Positions 15,581 to 25,140 of a stretch of 48,975 bases of DNA are shown here, one piece after another (within the stretch, counting starts at the first letter, position 1; each line of letters begins with the position of its first letter). Source of the DNA: Candidatus Dormiibacterota bacterium. Its GTDB lineage: Bacteria > Chloroflexota > Dormibacteria > Aeolococcales > Aeolococcaceae. A model generated the notes under the pieces. The model made no database searches and was not told the origin of the DNA. It saw only the letters and a list, made by a program, of their open reading frames with translations. A program made the position numbers and the translations under genes. The stretch is from positions 1 through 48,975 of the forward strand of contig JAFARE010000037.1 in NCBI GenBank assembly GCA_019245575.1, written 5' to 3'.

Positions 15581-16687
15581 TCACGCTCGCGGCGTCAGCA
15601 CCCCGTGAAAGATGCCGCTGTGCGTGAACGTCGGCGACGTGCCCAAGCTTAACGCGCTGCGCGTCAACTCCGAGCTGGGCATGAACTGCACGAATCGCGG
15701 ATCGACGCGGCTGCGGTCGACGATCGACTTCTCCAGGACGCACGAGTTGTACTGACGGGCGGTGTCCTCGATCGTGTTCGCGTTGAGCACGATCTCCTGG
15801 CCCCAGTCGCGGGTCCAGCGAGCCACGCCGGGGATCCGGCTGCTCTCCGGCGTGAGGCACTCGGTGGCGATCACGTTCTCGCTGCTCGCCCAGATGCCCG
15901 TCTCTGTGTTGAGCACGAGCGTGTGGTTGCCCAGCGTGTGGCCAGGCGTCGACAGCAGTGCCACACCGGTGCCGAGCAGCACGCTGCCCTCGATGGCGAA
16001 CACCGCGTCGGGGCGCAGGTCCGTGTACGCGTGCGGCTGGTACCACGGCAGCTGCAGCGGATGCAGGTTCTGCAGCGACTCGAGCTCGGCGCGCTGCACG
16101 ATGAGCTTCGCATTCGGCAGGAGTGGCTCCACGGGAGCGCGTGGTGAGAGGTCCGCTGCGGGCTCGGTGGTCCCGATCCAGCGACGGACGTCCTGCGTGT
16201 GCAGGTGGTCGAAGGTGATCCAGTCGATGTCGCTCAGCGAGAGGCCGATGCGGCGCACGTGCGACGGCACGTCGCCGCGGGGCTGCGCGAGCAGGCGCTC
16301 GAGCATGTCCGGGGTGCGGTCGCTGAGCCGCGCGAAGTACGGCGTGCGCTTCGCCAGCTCCACGTCGGTCGGCTCGAACAGCAGCGTGCGCGGACGCCCG
16401 TCGGGCTCGTGCCAGCGCACCACCATGAGCCGGTGCGTGAGCGTGAGGAAGGGTGACGGCGACAGCGCGGCGCGGAACAGTCCGAAGCGTGTGGGGTACG
16501 GCAGCGTCGACAGGTCGAATGTGCCGACCCAGTCGGGCATTCCCGTGCCGGCGAACCAGGTGCGAAAGCCCTCCGCGGCGGCGCGGATCAGCTCGAGCTG
16601 ACGCCCGGGGCGCGTCTCGGCGTCGGCAGCATCGAAGTGGTCGATCCGCCGGAATGTGCTGACGGGGGGTTCGGCGACCATCGTCAT
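15581..16687 (-). CDS. MBL-fold metallohydrolase
   Basis: A 368-residue metallo-beta-lactamase superfamily hydrolase. The zinc motif is HLHTQD (about residues 161-166; HxHxxD with Thr and Gln in between) after DIDWITFD, and a further metal His is in LLSTPGHTLGNH. An Asp near FAIEGSVLLGTG-like sequence may also bind metal. Members include lactonases and thioesterases; the substrate is not identifiable. I use the second ATG (16687), 9 nt after GGAGG; the ATG at 16696 sits immediately against that ribosome site and would be poorly spaced. It is convergent with hemH, separated by inverted-repeat element 1, and divergent from the MMPL gene. Confidence 0.85.
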   Translation of the reverse strand: MTMVAEPPVSTFRRIDHFDAADAETRPGRQLELIRAAAEGFRTWFAGTGMPDWVGTFDLSTLPYPTRFGLFRAALSPSPFLTLTHRLMVVRWHEPDGRPRTLLFEPTDVELAKRTPYFARLSDRTPDMLERLLAQPRGDVPSHVRRIGLSLSDIDWITFDHLHTQDVRRWIGTTEPAADLSPRAPVEPLLPNAKLIVQRAELESLQNLHPLQLPWYQPHAYTDLRPDAVFAIEGSVLLGTGVALLSTPGHTLGNHTLVLNTETGIWASSENVIATECLTPESSRIPGVARWTRDWGQEIVLNANTIEDTARQYNSCVLEKSIVDRSRVDPRFVQFMPSSELTRSALSLGTSPTFTHSGIFHGVLTPRA

Positions 16688-16766
16688 TGGGGGCATCCTC
16701 CGCGTGTCGAGCCGGACGAATCAGTCTACTCGTCATACTCGCCACGGCTGTGTGTGGACTCGCGCG

Positions 16767-18989
16767 ATGAGACGGTGGGGACTGTTCGTCCACCGGCACC
16801 GGTGGATCGTCCTGCTCCTCTCCGTCCTTCTCTTCATTCTCTCCGTCGCCGGCTGGCTGAGCGGAGGGCAGCCCAAGAACGCGAGTGACTACGACGTCGA
16901 GTCGGTGAAGGCAGCGCGGCTCGAGTCGCAGCAGCTTCCATCGACCACGGGCTCCTCATTCGGCCTGCTGTTCTCCAACAGCTCGCTCACGTGGTCCGAC
17001 CCTCGCTTCAAATCGGCAGTGATCGACGCACTCTCGCCGCTGCACCACGATTCCCGCGTCACCAGCGTGAGCACACCCTACGACGGCTCGAGCAGGGCGC
17101 GCGACCTCGTATCCACGAATCAGCACAGCGTCGCCGCGTTCATCGGCCTCAAGAGCGACTTCTCCACCGCTCGGCAGCAGTTCGGCCAGCTGCGCGCCGA
17201 GGTCAGCTCCCCGCTGCTGTCCATCGCCACGGCCGGCGACGTGCCCCTCGCGTATGACTTCGACCATCTGCTGGCGAAGGATCTGAGCCGCTCCGAGGTC
17301 ATCTCCCTGCCGCTCGCGCTGATCCTCCTCGTCATCGTGTTCGGGACGGGCGTGGCCGCGCTGCTCTGCCTCGGGGTCGGCGTCTTCGCGGTGCTGGGCG
17401 GCCTGGGCGCGACGCTCACCATCGCGCACAGCGCCGACGTGGCCACGTACGCGACCAACGTCGTCACCCTGGTCGGACTGGGAATCGCGATCGACTACTC
17501 GCTGTTCATCGTGAGCCGCTACCGAGAGGAGCTGGCACGCGACGGCGACTCGGCCCGCGCGCTCGGCGCTACCATGGCCACGGCCGGCCGCGCCATCGCA
17601 TTCAGCGGCGTCACCGTCGCGATCGGTCTCGCCGGGCTTCTCTTCTACACTGGCACGCCGCTCGTCTCCATGGGGTACTCCGGCGCGATCGTGGTGGGCA
17701 CGTCGGTCCTCTACGCGCTGACGTTTCTCCCCGCGCTGCTCGCCGTCCTTGGACCGCGCATCAACAGGCTGCGCGTGCCGGTGCTGCAGCCGCGCAGCGA
17801 CGGCCGCGGGCTGTGGCACCGCTGGGCGACATGGGTGATGCGCCGTCCGTGGTTCGTGCTGGTGCCCACGGTCGCCGTGCTCTTCGTCGCCGGCACGCCG
17901 TTCTACGGCATCCAGCTGGCCAACAGCGACGTGCAGCAGCTGCCCGTCACAGCCGAGTCGCGCATGGGCGCTGAGCTTCTGCAGCGGCAGTTCCCGCAGA
18001 CCGGCCAGAACCTGCTGGACGTCGTGGTGCAGTTCGACCACGGCGGTCCGCTGGACGCCGCGAACATCGCCATCGCGTACAAGCTCAGCCGTCACCTGGC
18101 GACGCTGCCCGGCGTGGTCTCGCAGCGCAGCTATGTCGATGTCAGCCCCCAGCTGTCGCTGTCCGCATACCAGTCGATGTATGCGGCGCCGGCGGGCGGG
18201 CTTCCCGCAGCGGCGCGCACGGTGGTGCGCGAGCTCACCGGCCGCAGCATCGCGGTGATCGAGCTGGGCACGCCCTTCCTCACCACCAGCGACCAGGCGC
18301 ACCAGCTGGTGCGCTCCATCCGCGGCAGCGACACGGTGCCGGGCGCCACCGCGCAGGTCACGGGCAACACCGCGTTCGACATCGACTTCGTCGACTACAT
18401 GCTGCGGCACACGCCCGCCGCGATCGCGTTCGTGGTGATCACGACGTTCCTGGTGCTGCTCCTCCTATTGCGCTCGCTGGTGCTGCCACTCAAGGCCGTG
18501 CTGATGAACGCGCTCTCGCTGAGCGCCGCATTCGGCGCGCTGGTCTGGGTGTTCCAGCAGGGACACCTGTCGGGCCTGCTCGGGTTCACGCCCGGCGCGC
18601 TCGACCCGACGATTCCCGTGCTGCTCTTCTGTATCGTGTTCGGCCTGTCGATGGACTACGAGGTGTTCCTGCTCACGCGCATGCAGGAGTCCTACCGCGT
18701 CTCGGCAGACAATCGGACGGCGGTGGCTGCGGGACTGGAGCGCAGCGGCCGTCTGGTCACGGGCGCGGCGGCCATCATGGCGTGTGTCTTCCTCGCCTTC
18801 GCGCTGGCGAGCGTGGTCACCATCAAGGCGATCGGTCTCGGCATGGCGGTTGCCGTGATCGTCGACGCGACCCTGGTGCGCGCGCTTGTCGTGCCCGCTC
18901 TCATGCGCCTGCTCGGCAGGGTCAACTGGTGGGCGCCGCGCTGGCTGCGCCGCCCGCTGAGCGCCGAGGAAATCGTCGAAGCTGCCTGA
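16767..18989 (+). CDS. MMPL/RND-family transporter
   Basis: A 740-residue RND-type exporter with the MmpL layout: one N-terminal TM helix (WIVLLLSVLLFILSVAGW), an extracytoplasmic domain, a block of five TM helices containing GLGIAIDYSLFIVSRYREE, then a second TM helix, a second loop domain and a last block with FGLSMDYEVFLLTRMQE. The two DYSLF/DYEVF motifs with their following Arg/Glu-rich ends mark the proton-relay TM segments typical of MmpL proteins that export lipids or other hydrophobic cargo. The start at 16767 is the first Met next to the TM helix; earlier frame is low-complexity. The cargo is unknown. The gene stands alone, between the MBL gene and the PAQR gene. Confidence 0.92.
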   Translation: MRRWGLFVHRHRWIVLLLSVLLFILSVAGWLSGGQPKNASDYDVESVKAARLESQQLPSTTGSSFGLLFSNSSLTWSDPRFKSAVIDALSPLHHDSRVTSVSTPYDGSSRARDLVSTNQHSVAAFIGLKSDFSTARQQFGQLRAEVSSPLLSIATAGDVPLAYDFDHLLAKDLSRSEVISLPLALILLVIVFGTGVAALLCLGVGVFAVLGGLGATLTIAHSADVATYATNVVTLVGLGIAIDYSLFIVSRYREELARDGDSARALGATMATAGRAIAFSGVTVAIGLAGLLFYTGTPLVSMGYSGAIVVGTSVLYALTFLPALLAVLGPRINRLRVPVLQPRSDGRGLWHRWATWVMRRPWFVLVPTVAVLFVAGTPFYGIQLANSDVQQLPVTAESRMGAELLQRQFPQTGQNLLDVVVQFDHGGPLDAANIAIAYKLSRHLATLPGVVSQRSYVDVSPQLSLSAYQSMYAAPAGGLPAAARTVVRELTGRSIAVIELGTPFLTTSDQAHQLVRSIRGSDTVPGATAQVTGNTAFDIDFVDYMLRHTPAAIAFVVITTFLVLLLLLRSLVLPLKAVLMNALSLSAAFGALVWVFQQGHLSGLLGFTPGALDPTIPVLLFCIVFGLSMDYEVFLLTRMQESYRVSADNRTAVAAGLERSGRLVTGAAAIMACVFLAFALASVVTIKAIGLGMAVAVIVDATLVRALVVPALMRLLGRVNWWAPRWLRRPLSAEEIVEAA

Positions 18990-19058
18990 TTCTCAACGTC
19001 CGATTAACGTCCGGCGCGTCGCCGCACGCGTGCCGTCCGGTTGGCGCATCATGCGGTC

Positions 19059-19712
19059 ATGGAAGTGGAGCAGCGTCCGCTCCTCAGGGGCTGGTCACAC
19101 GCTGTCGCAGTCGTCCCCGCGCTGACGGGCGCAATCGCGCTGGTGCTGCTCACGCGGGGAAGTCCGGGCAAGCAGATGTCGCTCCTCGTCTACGGCGCGG
19201 CGGTCACGCTGTTGTTCACGGTGAGCGCGCTGTACCACCGCGTGCCGTGGTCGCCTCCCTGGCGCGCCGTGTGGCGCCGCCTCGACCACGCAAACATCTT
19301 TGTGGTGATCGCGGCCACGTACACGCCGATCGCAGCCAACATGCTCGACGGCTGGTTGCGCGTGGCGGTGCTGACCGGCATCTGGCTGGCTGCGCTCTGT
19401 GGCGCAAGCCTTGTCGCGGCGCCTGTCGAGCTGCCCAGACCCGTGATGGCCGCCGTGTACGTGGGCGTGGGCTGGCTCGCGATCCTCATCATCCCGGTGC
19501 TCTACACCCGCCTCGGAGCGCTCGGGTTGGTGATGCTGCTCGGCGGTGGCGCGCTCTATTCGCTGGGCGCGGTCATGTACGCGTTGCGCCGGCCGCGCCT
19601 CTGGCCGCGCGTCTTCGGCTATCACGAAGCATTTCACCTGCTGGTGATCGCGGCGACCGCCGTGTTCTTCATGGTCATTGCCGCGACCGTCCTGCCCGCC
19701 GGGCGCAGCTAG
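19059..19712 (+). CDS. PAQR/hemolysin III family membrane protein
   Basis: A 217-residue protein with seven predicted TM segments. Conserved zinc-site residues of the family are present: Ser56 and His60 in SALYHR, Asp76 in RRLDHANIF, and His189/His193 in YHEAFH. This is the bacterial YqfA/hemolysin III branch; the suggested activity is as a membrane hydrolase (ceramidase-like), but its cellular role in bacteria is not settled. The ATG at 19059 starts MEVEQRPLLRGW; an in-frame TTG at 19041 is a weaker alternative. Confidence 0.9.
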   Translation: MEVEQRPLLRGWSHAVAVVPALTGAIALVLLTRGSPGKQMSLLVYGAAVTLLFTVSALYHRVPWSPPWRAVWRRLDHANIFVVIAATYTPIAANMLDGWLRVAVLTGIWLAALCGASLVAAPVELPRPVMAAVYVGVGWLAILIIPVLYTRLGALGLVMLLGGGALYSLGAVMYALRRPRLWPRVFGYHEAFHLLVIAATAVFFMVIAATVLPAGRS

Positions 19713-19773
19713 CCGCCGGGGAACCCGCCCGTCCCCGCTAAGCTAGCCCCTCCGACACCGACAGGAGGCGCCG

Positions 19774-20157
19774 ATGAAGGTACTGGGACTCGTCTGGCTG
19801 GGCACGCGCACCGACCGCTTCCAGGAGACCGCCTCGTTCTTCGAGAACGTGTTGGGCTTCACGCCCATGGCCACCGAGGACGGCGTGCACGTGTTTGCTC
19901 TGCCCAATGCGGACGTGGTGGAGGTGTTCTCCGCCGATCGTAAGGCGAGCGCGCATCTCAGCACCGGTCCCGTGATCGGCTTTCTTGTGCCCGACCTCGA
20001 CGACGCGCGCTCCGAGCTGAGCGCGGCCGGTGTGGAGATCCTGCACGAGGGCAAGGCCGCGATGCGCGCCAACCGCTGGTTCCAGTTCCGCGCCCCGGAC
20101 GGCAACATCTACGAGATCGTCGAGGACCGCGACCGGCTCGGCGCCACCGGCGTCTAG
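19774..20157 (+). CDS. VOC-family (glyoxalase/bleomycin resistance-like) protein
   Basis: A 127-residue single VOC module: two beta-alpha-beta-beta-beta repeats, with FYENVLGF-like FFENVLGFTP near residue 24 and the typical end FRAPDGNIYEIVE. The His/Glu metal ligands are partly present (HVFALPNADVVEVF and the final Glu). The substrate is unknown. A strong ribosome site AGGAGG (19763-19768) lies 5 nt from the ATG, and TAAGCT at 19739-19744 could be its -10. The P450 gene starts 11 bp after the stop, so the two are probably co-transcribed. Confidence 0.88.
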   Translation: MKVLGLVWLGTRTDRFQETASFFENVLGFTPMATEDGVHVFALPNADVVEVFSADRKASAHLSTGPVIGFLVPDLDDARSELSAAGVEILHEGKAAMRANRWFQFRAPDGNIYEIVEDRDRLGATGV

Positions 20158-20167
20158 GCGGCGCGGC

Positions 20168-21520
20168 ATGGCGCTGCCGCAGGGACCGCCGCTTCCCGCT
20201 CCGCTGCAGACGCTGCTCTGGATCACGCGGCCACTCGGTCTGATGGAGGCGTGCCGTGAGCGCTACGGTGACGTCTTCACGCTGCGCTTCACCGGGCTGG
20301 GCGTGTCGCAGCGCATTGTCTTCGTCGCCGATCCCGAGGGCGTCCGCGCGGTGTTCGGCGGTGATCCCGACCTTCTGCGCGCCGGCAGGGCCAACGTCGC
20401 GCTGGGCGCGCTGCTCGGCGAGCACTCGCTGCTGCTGCTCGACGGCCGTGAGCATCTGCGCCAGCGCAAGCTGATGCTGCCGCCGTTCCACGGCGAGCGC
20501 ATGCGCGCGTACGAGCGCGTGATGCGCGACGTCACGGCCGACCGGATCGCGCGCTGGCCGCTGGACGCCGAGTTCGCGCTCCTCCCGGAGATGCAGGCGA
20601 TCACCCTGGAGGTGATCCTCCGCGCGGTCTTCGGCTTCGACGACGCCGGACCGCGCGACGAGATGCGAACGCTGCTGCAGCAGATGCTGGCGATGGGCAG
20701 CGGCGCCGCACGCGTGGCGCTGCTGGCGTTCGCGCGCATCGGCATCGGGGGCGTGACACCGTGGGCGCGCTTCGTCGCCGCCAAGTCGGCCGTCGATGCG
20801 GCGCTGCAACGGCAGATCGAGCGCCGCCGCGCGCAGGGCGTTGAGGGCCACGACGACGTGCTGTCCATGCTGCTCGCGTCGCGCGACGACAACGGCGCGG
20901 CGCTCACCGACGTCGAGCTGCGCGACGAGCTGCTGACGCTCCTCATCGCCGGGCACGAGACCACCGCGACAGCGCTCGCCTGGGCGTTCGACCTGCTGCT
21001 GCATCACCCTGAAACGCTCGACCGGACGGTGACGGCGGCTCGGAGCGGTGACACCGCATACCTCGACGCAGTCAGCAAGGAGACGCTGCGCATCCGGCCC
21101 GTGGTGCCCATCGTCGCCCGTCAGCTGCGCGCGCCGTTCTCCGTGCTGGGGCACGAGATTCCCGCCGGTGCGGTGGTTGCGCCATGCATCTATCTCACAC
21201 AGCGGCGCGCCGACGTGTACCCGGAGCCGGACCGCTTCCACCCGGAGCGGTTCCTCGAGGGCGCGCCCGACGCGTACGGCTGGCTGCCGTTCGGCGGCGG
21301 TGTGCGCCGCTGCCTGGGCGCGAGCTTCGCCCAGTTCGAGATGCGAGTCGTGCTCAGCACCATCCTCAGCTCCCTGCAGCTGCGGGCGGCGCAACCTTCA
21401 TTCGAAGACACCACGCGCCGCGCCGTCACGTTGGTGCCGCGCCAGGGGGTGCGGGTCGTCCTCGAGACGAGAGACGGCGCAGCCGCGGACGGCGCGGAGC
21501 GTCAGGCCGTCAGCGCCTGA
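20168..21520 (+). CDS. cytochrome P450
   Basis: A 450-residue soluble P450. Signature elements are all there: REHLRQRKLMLPPFHG (C helix), the oxygen-binding AGHETTA at residues 261-267 (I helix), the ExxR motif KETLR with Glu305 and Arg308, PDRFHPERF, and the haem loop FGGGVRRCLG with the Cys382 ligand. The type resembles bacterial CYP110-like and related families that hydroxylate fatty acids, terpenes or aromatic compounds; the substrate is unknown. There is no ferredoxin or reductase gene nearby, so electrons must come from elsewhere. The VOC gene precedes it and the SRPBCC gene follows 24 bp downstream, on the same strand. Confidence 0.95.
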   Translation: MALPQGPPLPAPLQTLLWITRPLGLMEACRERYGDVFTLRFTGLGVSQRIVFVADPEGVRAVFGGDPDLLRAGRANVALGALLGEHSLLLLDGREHLRQRKLMLPPFHGERMRAYERVMRDVTADRIARWPLDAEFALLPEMQAITLEVILRAVFGFDDAGPRDEMRTLLQQMLAMGSGAARVALLAFARIGIGGVTPWARFVAAKSAVDAALQRQIERRRAQGVEGHDDVLSMLLASRDDNGAALTDVELRDELLTLLIAGHETTATALAWAFDLLLHHPETLDRTVTAARSGDTAYLDAVSKETLRIRPVVPIVARQLRAPFSVLGHEIPAGAVVAPCIYLTQRRADVYPEPDRFHPERFLEGAPDAYGWLPFGGGVRRCLGASFAQFEMRVVLSTILSSLQLRAAQPSFEDTTRRAVTLVPRQGVRVVLETRDGAAADGAERQAVSA

Positions 21521-21544
21521 GGCGCGCCTCCCAGAGCGCTCGCC

Positions 21545-21976
21545 GTGGTCTCCGTCCGCCGCAAGCTCGTGTTCGACGCCGACATCGAGCCGCTGTTCGA
21601 CTACCTCGTGGCGCCGCCGAACATCGCTCAGTACGTCGGGCCGGTGCGGCGCATCCGCGGATTCAGCGACGGCGAGATCGGCGAGGGCACGGAGGTGACC
21701 GTGGAGGCGTCCTTTCTCGGCATCCACTTCCATCAGCACACCCGTTGCACGGTGTTCGCGCGGCCGCACACGTTCGCCTGCGAGTCGGTCGGCGGCAGGT
21801 TCCATTTCGTCGCGGGGTTCACGCTGTCACCGGCGCGGCGCGGCACGCTTCTCGAGGGCTGGGGCGATGCCGAGGCGCCAGGGCTGTTCCACTTCGCCGA
21901 ACCCATCCTGGGCCGGCTCATCGGTCACCAGGTGAGCCGCGACCTGGAGGAGCTGCGAAGGCGGTTCCGCCGCTGA
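21545..21976 (+). CDS. SRPBCC-family (START-like) protein
   Basis: A 143-residue helix-grip protein, beginning VSVRRKLVFDADIEPLFDYLVAPPNIAQYVG and ending with a long C-terminal helix (GRLIGHQVSRDLEELRRRF), the standard SRPBCC arrangement for binding a hydrophobic ligand. No specific activity can be inferred. GTG at 21545 is the only good start. It follows the P450 gene on the same strand and ends 2 bp before the 3' end of the convergent manC-like gene. Confidence 0.8.
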   Translation: MVSVRRKLVFDADIEPLFDYLVAPPNIAQYVGPVRRIRGFSDGEIGEGTEVTVEASFLGIHFHQHTRCTVFARPHTFACESVGGRFHFVAGFTLSPARRGTLLEGWGDAEAPGLFHFAEPILGRLIGHQVSRDLEELRRRFRR

Positions 21977-21978
21977 CG

Positions 21979-24501
21979 TCAGGCGGGAGGAGTCTCCCGC
22001 TCGGCCACGAGCTCGGCCGAGGGACGCGCGCCGTTGGTGTGCTGCGCCTCACGCACGCGCCGCGCGTACTCGCTGACGAGCGTGCGGCCGTCCTCCTCAT
22101 TGGCGACGCTGGCGACGATGTGGTACGCGGGCTCGTCGGGATCAGGACGCACCAGCACGAAGCCGTCGTCGACGAAGATCTTGATGCCGTCGACCAGGTC
22201 GACCGACGAGTCGCGATGCGCGTCGAGCAGCATGCGCATCACGCGGCCCTTCGCCTCCCAGGGGCAGAACTCGGTGGCGGTGACGTACGCGGCCGACGGC
22301 AGCTGCGCGCGCGCCTCGCTCAGCGGGATGCCGACCGACGCGCGCAGCTCGAGCAGCTTGACGATGGTGTACATGGCGTCGTACGCGCCGAAGTAGTAGG
22401 GCCAGATGAAGCCGCCGTCGCCGTCGGTGGCGAGGCACGTGCCCGGCACCGCCGACGCGCGCAGCACCATCGCCGGCTCCGACGGCGTCGACGTGAACGT
22501 GCCGCCGTTGTCGCGTACCAGCTGGCTGATCCAACCGGGCGCGGCGGCGGGCGCCAGCACGATGCCGGGGCGGGAGCGCAGGAACCATGCGGCCAGGATG
22601 CCGAACGTCTCGTACGGCGTCAGGGTGACCCCGGTGTCGTCGATGAGCGTCAGGCGCTCACCGGTGGGACTGAGCATGCAGCCGACGTCCGCCTGAACGG
22701 TGCGGCTGATGAGCGATGTCTCCTCGGGTACCCCGCGGTGGTGCGGCCCCTCGCGCAAACCCGCGTTGAGCGGGATCGTCGTGACACCGAGGTCGTTGAG
22801 CACGCCGGGCAGCACGGACGACGCCTCGCTGTAGTCGTAGTCGACGAGCAGCCGGAAGTTGGCGGCGCGGATCGCGTCGGCGTTGATGCTGGCCAGCAGG
22901 TGCTGCTGGTAGCTGCGCACCGGGTCGACGTACTCGATGTCGCCCATCTCGTAGAACGCCGAGCGGCGGAAGTCCTCGCGGAACAGGAGGTTCTCCAGCT
23001 TGCGCTCGGCGCGCTTGTCGATCTGCAGCCCGTCGCTGTCGAGGAAGCGGATGTCGGCGCTGCGCTGGTCGAGCGGCGACACGATCACCTGGATGCCCGC
23101 GTCACAGCGCCCGTCGCGGGTCGCGAACTGCGTCACCGGCACGGGCAGCTCGCGCACGTCGCGCACCACGCCGCCGGTGCTGACGATGCCGCTCACGATG
23201 GCGCGCTTGATCATGCGCGAAGAGCGCGCGTGATCACGGCCGACGGCGACGCGCGCGCCCTTGGGCAGCGTCGCGCCGAACGCCGCGCCCAGCCGGGCGC
23301 AGAACTCCGGCGTCAGCTCGACGTTGATCAGCCCGCCCATGCCGTACGACGAGAAGAGGCCGCGGCGCCACTCACCCGCCCACACCACCGACTCGTTGAC
23401 CGTCGACCCCGGCTCGATCTCCTTGTTGGGCCAGATCTTCACGCCGGCGCGGATGCGCGAGCCGCGACCCACGAGGCAGTCGTCGCCGATGACGCTGTTC
23501 TCCTCCAGCAGCGTGCTGTTCTTGACCGTGACGTTGCGGCACACGATCGCCTGGCGCAGCCGGCAGTGCTCGCCGACGTATGAGTGCGGCCACACGATGC
23601 TGTTGCTGACCTTGGCGTAGTCGTCGACGATGGTGAACCGGTCGATGACGGCGCGGTCGTTGATGAACGCCCCCGCCTTGAGCTTGACCTCGTCGCCGAT
23701 GAAGGCGGGCCCTTCGATCTGCACGTTGAGCCCGAACTCGACGCCCTCGCCGATCCAGGCCTCGCCCTCGCGCCGGCCGGGGATGTGGCAGCGCACCCTG
23801 CCGTCGAGCGCGTCCCAGTTGGCCTGCATGTACGAGTGGATGGAGCCGATGTCGCACCAGTACGCGTCCACCGGCACGCCGATGAGCGGCTGGCGGCGGC
23901 GCAGCATGGCGGGGAACACGTCCTGCGACCAGTCGGACACCGTGTCCGGCTTGATGTGCTCGAGCACGCCGGGCTCCACCACGTAGATGCCGGTGTTCGC
24001 CTGGTCGCTGAACACCTCGCCCCACGAGGGCTTCTCCAGGAAGCGCTTGACGTTGCCGTCACCGTCGGTGACCACGACGCCGTACTCCAGGGGATTGGGC
24101 ACGGAGCGGAGCACGATGCTGGCCTGCGCGCCGCGCTCGCGGTGCTCGCGCACCACCGAGGTCACGTCGAGGTCGGTCAGCGCGTCGCCGCTGATGACTA
24201 GGAAGGTGTCGTCCAGCAGGTGCGCCGCGTTGCGCACGCTGCCGGCGGTGCCCAGGGGACGGTCCTCGACGACGTACTCGATCTCCATGTCGAGCTCGCT
24301 GCCGTCACCCAGGTGGTTGCGGATGTCGGCGCCGAGGTACGCGAGGGTGATGACCACCTGCTTGATGTCGTGCTCGCGCAGCAGCCTGAGGATGTGCTCG
24401 ATGACCGGCGTCCCCACCACCGGGACCAGCGGCTTGGGGTGCCGGCTGGTCAGCGGGCGCAGGCGCGAGCCTTCGCCTCCGGCCATGACTACCGCCTTCA
24501 C
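21979..24501 (-). CDS. ManC-like sugar nucleotidyltransferase fused to a degenerate phosphomannomutase domain
   Basis: An 840-residue fusion. Residues 1-235 form a nucleotidyltransferase ([13 protein letters not shown] at 6-18, [26 protein letters not shown]) of the NDP-sugar pyrophosphorylase type, most likely making GDP-mannose. Residues 245-375 are left-handed beta-helix hexapeptide repeats. Residues 385-840 form a phosphohexomutase domain, but its active-site loops are not conserved: the phosphoserine loop reads VSPLDQ (474-479) instead of TASHNP, and the metal loop SPTGER (611-616) instead of DGDGDR. So the domain probably has no mutase activity. GTG at 24501 follows a good ribosome site (GGAGGA). 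It could supply mannose donors for the GT-C operon downstream. Confidence 0.88.
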   Translation of the reverse strand: MKAVVMAGGEGSRLRPLTSRHPKPLVPVVGTPVIEHILRLLREHDIKQVVITLAYLGADIRNHLGDGSELDMEIEYVVEDRPLGTAGSVRNAAHLLDDTFLVISGDALTDLDVTSVVREHRERGAQASIVLRSVPNPLEYGVVVTDGDGNVKRFLEKPSWGEVFSDQANTGIYVVEPGVLEHIKPDTVSDWSQDVFPAMLRRRQPLIGVPVDAYWCDIGSIHSYMQANWDALDGRVRCHIPGRREGEAWIGEGVEFGLNVQIEGPAFIGDEVKLKAGAFINDRAVIDRFTIVDDYAKVSNSIVWPHSYVGEHCRLRQAIVCRNVTVKNSTLLEENSVIGDDCLVGRGSRIRAGVKIWPNKEIEPGSTVNESVVWAGEWRRGLFSSYGMGGLINVELTPEFCARLGAAFGATLPKGARVAVGRDHARSSRMIKRAIVSGIVSTGGVVRDVRELPVPVTQFATRDGRCDAGIQVIVSPLDQRSADIRFLDSDGLQIDKRAERKLENLLFREDFRRSAFYEMGDIEYVDPVRSYQQHLLASINADAIRAANFRLLVDYDYSEASSVLPGVLNDLGVTTIPLNAGLREGPHHRGVPEETSLISRTVQADVGCMLSPTGERLTLIDDTGVTLTPYETFGILAAWFLRSRPGIVLAPAAAPGWISQLVRDNGGTFTSTPSEPAMVLRASAVPGTCLATDGDGGFIWPYYFGAYDAMYTIVKLLELRASVGIPLSEARAQLPSAAYVTATEFCPWEAKGRVMRMLLDAHRDSSVDLVDGIKIFVDDGFVLVRPDPDEPAYHIVASVANEEDGRTLVSEYARRVREAQHTNGARPSAELVAERETPPA

Positions 24502-24577
24502 CGGGGTCCTCCAGCTCCGCGCCGCTCTCGCTTGCCACGAATCATATGCGGGGTCATTGCCGCGGAAAACCCGCTGG

Positions 24578-24943
24578 TCACGGCAGAGCGCCGATTGCGA
24601 CGGCGCGGTCCTCGAGCCACCTGGAGAAGGCAGCGGTGCTGACCGTGCCCGCGGCCAGCCCGGCGACCATGCCGGCGGTGGCGCCCTGCGGCGCCAGCAG
24701 CTCGAAACCGTCCAGCCCCAGCTGGGCGCACACGGCGAGCAGCGCCGCCGGCCTCACCGCGGCGGATGCACCCGGCCGGAGCACGGCGGCGGCGACGGCG
24801 GCGGCGCGAGCAAAAGGGGCGGCGTCAGCCGCGGCTTCCGGCACCCCGGCGAGGCCGCTGTCGTCCGGCTGCGTCCCGGCGAACCGTCGTGCCGCGACCA
24901 GGCTGACTAAGCGCAGCTCGGCAGCGCTCAACGGACGGCTCAC
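24578..24943 (-). CDS. small Ala-rich protein, weakly Doc-like
   Basis: A 121-residue Ala-rich protein that I do not firmly recognise. Its C-terminal half ([19 protein letters not shown] and then [21 protein letters not shown]) resembles the last helices of Doc/Fic toxins, where a helix ending in NGxxL is followed by AAGxLSxxxxxxWL. The active-site HxFx(D/E)GN motif is absent, so if related it would lack AMP-transfer or kinase activity. GTG at 24943 overlaps the stop of the preceding 52-codon gene as GTGA. Confidence 0.6.
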   Translation of the reverse strand: MSRPLSAAELRLVSLVAARRFAGTQPDDSGLAGVPEAAADAAPFARAAAVAAAVLRPGASAAVRPAALLAVCAQLGLDGFELLAPQGATAGMVAGLAAGTVSTAAFSRWLEDRAVAIGALP

Positions 24944-25098
24944 CGCGACAGCTCGAGGAGCGCGTCCTCGTAGCGCACCAGGGCCGTGAGCACCGCCTGC
25001 ACCACACGCTCGTCGAGCTCAGAGGCAAGGCGCTCGGCCTCGCCCGGCTCCAGGTGCAGGTCGGCCGCGCGGGTGTGCAGCAGCGTCGCGACGTCCAT
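24940..25098 (-). CDS. small protein of unknown function
   Basis: A 52-residue gene, too short for most ORF lists. It opens MDVATLLHTRAADLHLEPGE and ends [15 protein letters not shown], which looks all-helical and acidic. Support comes from the 4-bp GTGA overlap with the next gene and from a TAGGCT hexamer 6 nt before the ATG at 25098. The pair has the size and arrangement of a toxin-antitoxin module, but no antitoxin DNA-binding motif is visible. Confidence 0.6.
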   Translation of the reverse strand: MDVATLLHTRAADLHLEPGEAERLASELDERVVQAVLTALVRYEDALLELSR

Positions 25099-25104
25099 CG
25101 AGCG

Positions 25105-25110
25105 AGCCTA
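25105..25110 (-). promoter_or_regulatory. putative -10 element (TAGGCT) of the 25098 gene
   Basis: TAGGCT lies 6 nt before the ATG at 25098. The same hexamer is found before hemE and the methyltransferase. Transcription would begin at or very near the start codon. Confidence 0.45.
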
Positions 25111-25140
25111 GCAGCCGAATCCAGCGCGGATACGTAAGTG

